Of a DNA stretch of 15,468 nucleotides, positions 13,396 to 15,468 are shown piece by piece. Location of the stretch: NCBI GenBank assembly GCA_044221805.1, contig JBGAOK010000086.1, positions 1 to 15,468 of the forward strand. Reading direction: 5' to 3'. The translations under genes were made by a program, and so were the position numbers. Origin of the DNA: Meridianimarinicoccus sp044221805 (GTDB taxonomy: Bacteria > Pseudomonadota > Alphaproteobacteria > Rhodobacterales > Rhodobacteraceae). Position 1 is the first letter of the stretch. The number at the start of each line of letters is the position of its first letter. The notes beneath the pieces were generated by a model. The model made no database searches, had not been told where the DNA came from, and worked only from the letters and a program-made list of their open reading frames with translations.

Positions 13396-14193
13396 TCAGA
13401 ACTGCTGATCCATCATGACAGACGGCTGCGCGCAGCCAGCTTCTCCGACGATCTTGGCCGGCACGCCCGCAACCGTCGTACACGGAGGAACATCCTGCAG
13501 TACGACGCTTCCGGCAGCAATTCGGGAACAGTTGCCAACCCGGATGTTGCCGAGGATCTTCGCCCCAGCGCCGATCAGGACTCCGTTTCCGATCTTTGGA
13601 TGACGGTCGCCATCTTCCTTGCCGGTTCCACCGAGTGTCACGGAATGCAGCATCGAAACATTGTCGCCGACCACCGCAGTCTCTCCGATTACTATCGAGT
13701 GCGCGTGATCAATCATGATGCCCTTGCCCAGCCTGGCAGCAGGGTGCACGTCAACGCCGAAAATCTCCGAGATCCGCATCTGAAAAAAGTATGACATGTC
13801 CCGCCGGCCCTGCTGCCAGAGCCAGTGACCGATGCGATATGCCTGCAACGCCTGGTATCCCTTGAAGAACAGGATCGGCTGGATCATACGATGGCAAGCG
13901 GGATCACGCTCGAACACAGCTACCAGGTCTGCGCGCGACGCAGCTTCGATCTCACTGTCAGCCTCAAGAGCAGAATCGCAGAACTCGCGTAGAAGCTGCT
14001 CTGGCATTTCTGTAGACGCGAGCTTCATCGACAGTCGATACGCCAGCGCCCGGCCCAATGACCTGTGATGAAGGATACTCGAGTGAATCAGACCACCCAG
14101 CAACGGCTCGTCCCGTATGGCTGACTCGGCTTCGGACCCGATCTGTGCCCAGACCGGATCGAATCGCTCGATTTGCGTCTTTGGTTGCGACAT
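13396..14193 (-). CDS. cysE: Serine O-acetyltransferase
   Basis: CysE acetylates L-serine with acetyl-CoA to O-acetylserine, the first step of cysteine synthesis, in the cytoplasm. The 265-residue product has the N-terminal helical SATase domain (WAQIGSEAESAIRDEPLLGGLIHSSIL) and a left-handed beta-helix. Asp162-His163 in MIDHAHSIVIGETAVVGD and Arg197-His198 in GGTGKEDGDRHPKIGNG match the E. coli catalytic residues. The C-terminus reads MDQQF, ending in Phe rather than the Ile that E. coli CysE inserts into CysK. I chose the ATG at 14193; a TTG at 14208 would add five residues, and neither has a strong ribosome site. The gene is co-directional with and 80 bp downstream of the phage-like genes, with no terminator seen between. 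G+C is clearly lower than in the left half of the window. Confidence 0.95.
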   Translation of the reverse strand: MSQPKTQIERFDPVWAQIGSEAESAIRDEPLLGGLIHSSILHHRSLGRALAYRLSMKLASTEMPEQLLREFCDSALEADSEIEAASRADLVAVFERDPACHRMIQPILFFKGYQALQAYRIGHWLWQQGRRDMSYFFQMRISEIFGVDVHPAARLGKGIMIDHAHSIVIGETAVVGDNVSMLHSVTLGGTGKEDGDRHPKIGNGVLIGAGAKILGNIRVGNCSRIAAGSVVLQDVPPCTTVAGVPAKIVGEAGCAQPSVMMDQQF

Positions 14194-14273
14194 TTCCGAC
14201 TCGTGCAAGACCGATCCCAGACCCAGAACGTAGTACTTCGCACTCGGAATATCCAGTGCATCAAAGGTCTGCG

Positions 14274-14984
14274 TCAGGGGCGCGGCGCTGTCATCCGGAA
14301 CAGATGGACGGCTAGGCGTATTCCTCCTCCCGCGAAGTCTCCACCTTCGGCCTCAATCACCAACGGGGTAGCCGCATAGTACGCTTGGGGCTGGCCGCTC
14401 AGCCCCTGAACCCAAGACCCAAGCGCGAGGCCGATACCGGTCCCATATCGGCCGGAGCCACCCTGCACACCCAGTTTCCAGCTCGTCAGCGAACCGGTCA
14501 TCGACTGGGTCACAACGCCGCTGATGCCAAGGATCAAGCACGACGCCGGGATGACCGCCGCCGTGGTGACGCTGTTTCCAGCAGTGACGTTAACATCAAT
14601 CTCCCGCACTTCGATCAGGCTGGCGGCTCCGTTGGCGCCAATCGCCACACCATGTTCGACCCAGCCGGAGCCGTCATGGATGACAGTGCATCCGGCGTCT
14701 GTGACCCAGCCCCGCCAACCTGTCCGCGGGCTCGCATAGACCCACCCGCCGTTGCTGGCGATGGCCACTTTGCCCGCTTCCGCCGCCCATGTGCCGCTGG
14801 CGCCTGCGGGAATGGCATAGGCTGTCCCATCAACGGCCGTGATGGGTGGCGAACCAACGGTCAATGAGGCAAGCGTCAGTTGCGCGAGGCCATCCACAAG
14901 CCCGAACGCCTCGTTAACCGTGACATGTTTCTGGGCCTGTGACGCCTGTACAAGCGGCAATTGCAGGTTGACGGTTCTAGACAT
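14274..14984 (-). CDS. DUF2793 protein associated with a GTA/phage tail locus
   Basis: This 236-residue protein starts with the DUF2793 pattern LQLPLVQASQAQKHVTVNEAF and continues to about residue 95 with GTWAAEAGKVAIASNGGWVYASPRTGW. The C-terminal half (about 125-236) is a separate glycine- and serine-rich beta-type region (SLTSWKLGVQGGSGRYGTGIGLALGSW, ending FAGGGIRLAVHLF), of the sort found at the tips of phage fibres. DUF2793 proteins are known to me from tail regions of prophages and gene transfer agents of Rhodobacterales. I chose the ATG at 14984, with GAGGATCAAAGTCC upstream; the frame stays open to 15092, inside the upstream gene. It overlaps that gene by 8 nt (ATGTCTAG). A role in cell attachment is inference. 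Confidence 0.8.
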   Translation of the reverse strand: MSRTVNLQLPLVQASQAQKHVTVNEAFGLVDGLAQLTLASLTVGSPPITAVDGTAYAIPAGASGTWAAEAGKVAIASNGGWVYASPRTGWRGWVTDAGCTVIHDGSGWVEHGVAIGANGAASLIEVREIDVNVTAGNSVTTAAVIPASCLILGISGVVTQSMTGSLTSWKLGVQGGSGRYGTGIGLALGSWVQGLSGQPQAYYAATPLVIEAEGGDFAGGGIRLAVHLFRMTAPRP

Positions 14985-15468
14985 GGACTTTGATCCTCGT
15001 ATAGGGCCCCGGACCGAAGCGATCCGAGATTTGTGCGACCTCAAATTCGTAGACCCCGGTGATCCCGTCCGCGAACCGTAGCGGTGCGGCATAGGCCCAT
15101 GCCGAGATTGTCACGATCTCCTTTCGCGCAAGGCTCGCGCCCGACCAGACGCGAATCTCGTACTCCTCGCTTGCCTCGCCCAAGGGAACGTCAGTCAAAT
15201 CCCACAGATCGCCGTCGATCCGCGTCCGGCGGATCCATCTGAATGAGTGAGTCCCGCTCCCGACATCACTATAGCTGACATGGACGGGGGCATATGGTCT
15301 CAGGCCGATACCGCGAAAGATCTCCTGACGATGGACGTAGGTCGAATCAGTAAACGGCAACGCGGCTGGGCCGACACGGAAATGGCGATCCAATCCACGC
15401 GCGCTGGACGGAAAGCCAATTTGCTGCACTGCCTCGTCCAGCACGACGACCCAACTACCCGCGGGCCA
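14977..15468 (-). CDS. C-terminal part of a GTA/phage baseplate 'megatron' tail protein (5' end outside window)
   Basis: The frame enters from the right edge and ends at the TAG at 14977; 163 residues are visible. They contain WPAGSWVVVLDEAVQQIG, LDRHFRVGPAAL, GIGLRPYAPVHV, FRWIRRTRIDGDLWDLTDVPLGEASEEYEIRVW and FEVAQISDRFGPGPYTRIKV. I recognise this as the C-terminal end of the large GTA TIM-barrel/phage tail protein family, the ORFg15 product of the Rhodobacter capsulatus gene transfer agent and its prophage relatives. The full protein is typically over 1,000 residues and forms the baseplate hub that contacts the host surface. A GTG at 15444 is not a real start, because the frame continues in the same style to the edge. 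Whether the locus is a GTA or a prophage cannot be decided from this fragment. Confidence 0.82.
   Translation of the reverse strand, partial: WPAGSWVVVLDEAVQQIGFPSSARGLDRHFRVGPAALPFTDSTYVHRQEIFRGIGLRPYAPVHVSYSDVGSGTHSFRWIRRTRIDGDLWDLTDVPLGEASEEYEIRVWSGASLARKEIVTISAWAYAAPLRFADGITGVYEFEVAQISDRFGPGPYTRIKVHV

Noticed and set aside
13367..13398. Possible hairpin between the convergent FtsB-like gene and cysE (TGACC/GGTCA, TGACG/CGTCA)
   Set aside because: Only mutually exclusive 5-bp stems can form, and there is no U-tract, so it is too weak to call a terminator.
1..15468. CRISPR arrays, insertion sequences, integrases, restriction or toxin-antitoxin genes
   Set aside because: I found no regularly spaced repeats, transposase-like translations, terminal inverted repeats or defence-gene motifs in any frame.

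Overview
The window looks like a chromosomal segment of a high-G+C alphaproteobacterium of the Rhodobacteraceae type. The evidence is protein-level resemblance (tyrS, the FtsB-like protein, the class I aldolase, and a gene-transfer-agent-type tail protein followed by a DUF2793 protein) and very GC-rich codon use over the first ~10.5 kb. I recognised families by reading translations; no database search was run.

Left part (1-5.6 kb), mostly cell envelope. lpxD (lipid A synthesis, cut by the left edge) lies downstream of a YkuD L,D-transpeptidase gene on the minus strand. A 330-bp regulatory gap separates the transpeptidase from a divergent Tat-exported YcbK/MepK-type peptidoglycan peptidase. 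A convergent EnvZ-like sensor kinase without a neighbouring response regulator follows, then a divergent LACTB2-like metallo-beta-lactamase-fold hydrolase.

Middle part (5.6-10.5 kb). A tRNA-Asn(GTT) gene has its own promoter-like sequence and a strong downstream hairpin. Divergent anmK (murein recycling) and tyrS come next. A 50-codon membrane protein gene, absent from ordinary ORF length cut-offs, is convergent with tyrS; both stop codons lie inside one long hairpin. A FemAB/GNAT-like acyltransferase of unknown substrate follows. A minus-strand pair of cyclophilin-type prolyl isomerases (cytoplasmic, then periplasmic) overlaps by 8 nt, and its apparent terminator sits inside the 3' end of the acyltransferase gene.

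Right part (10.7-15.5 kb). pgk and a DhnA/FbaB-type class I fructose-bisphosphate aldolase form a glycolytic/gluconeogenic unit with a long intercistronic hairpin and a clear terminator. An FtsB-like divisome protein follows. The next genes run on the minus strand: the C-terminal end of a large GTA/phage baseplate ('megatron') protein entering from the right edge, a DUF2793 protein overlapping it by 8 nt, and a serine O-acetyltransferase (cysE) co-directional downstream of them. Base composition is visibly lower in G+C here than in the first 10 kb.

Most of the window is housekeeping. The parts worth a second look are the gene-transfer-agent/prophage end with its cysE partner, the divergent L,D-transpeptidase/endopeptidase control region, and several RNA hairpins that overlap stop codons or ribosome binding sites.
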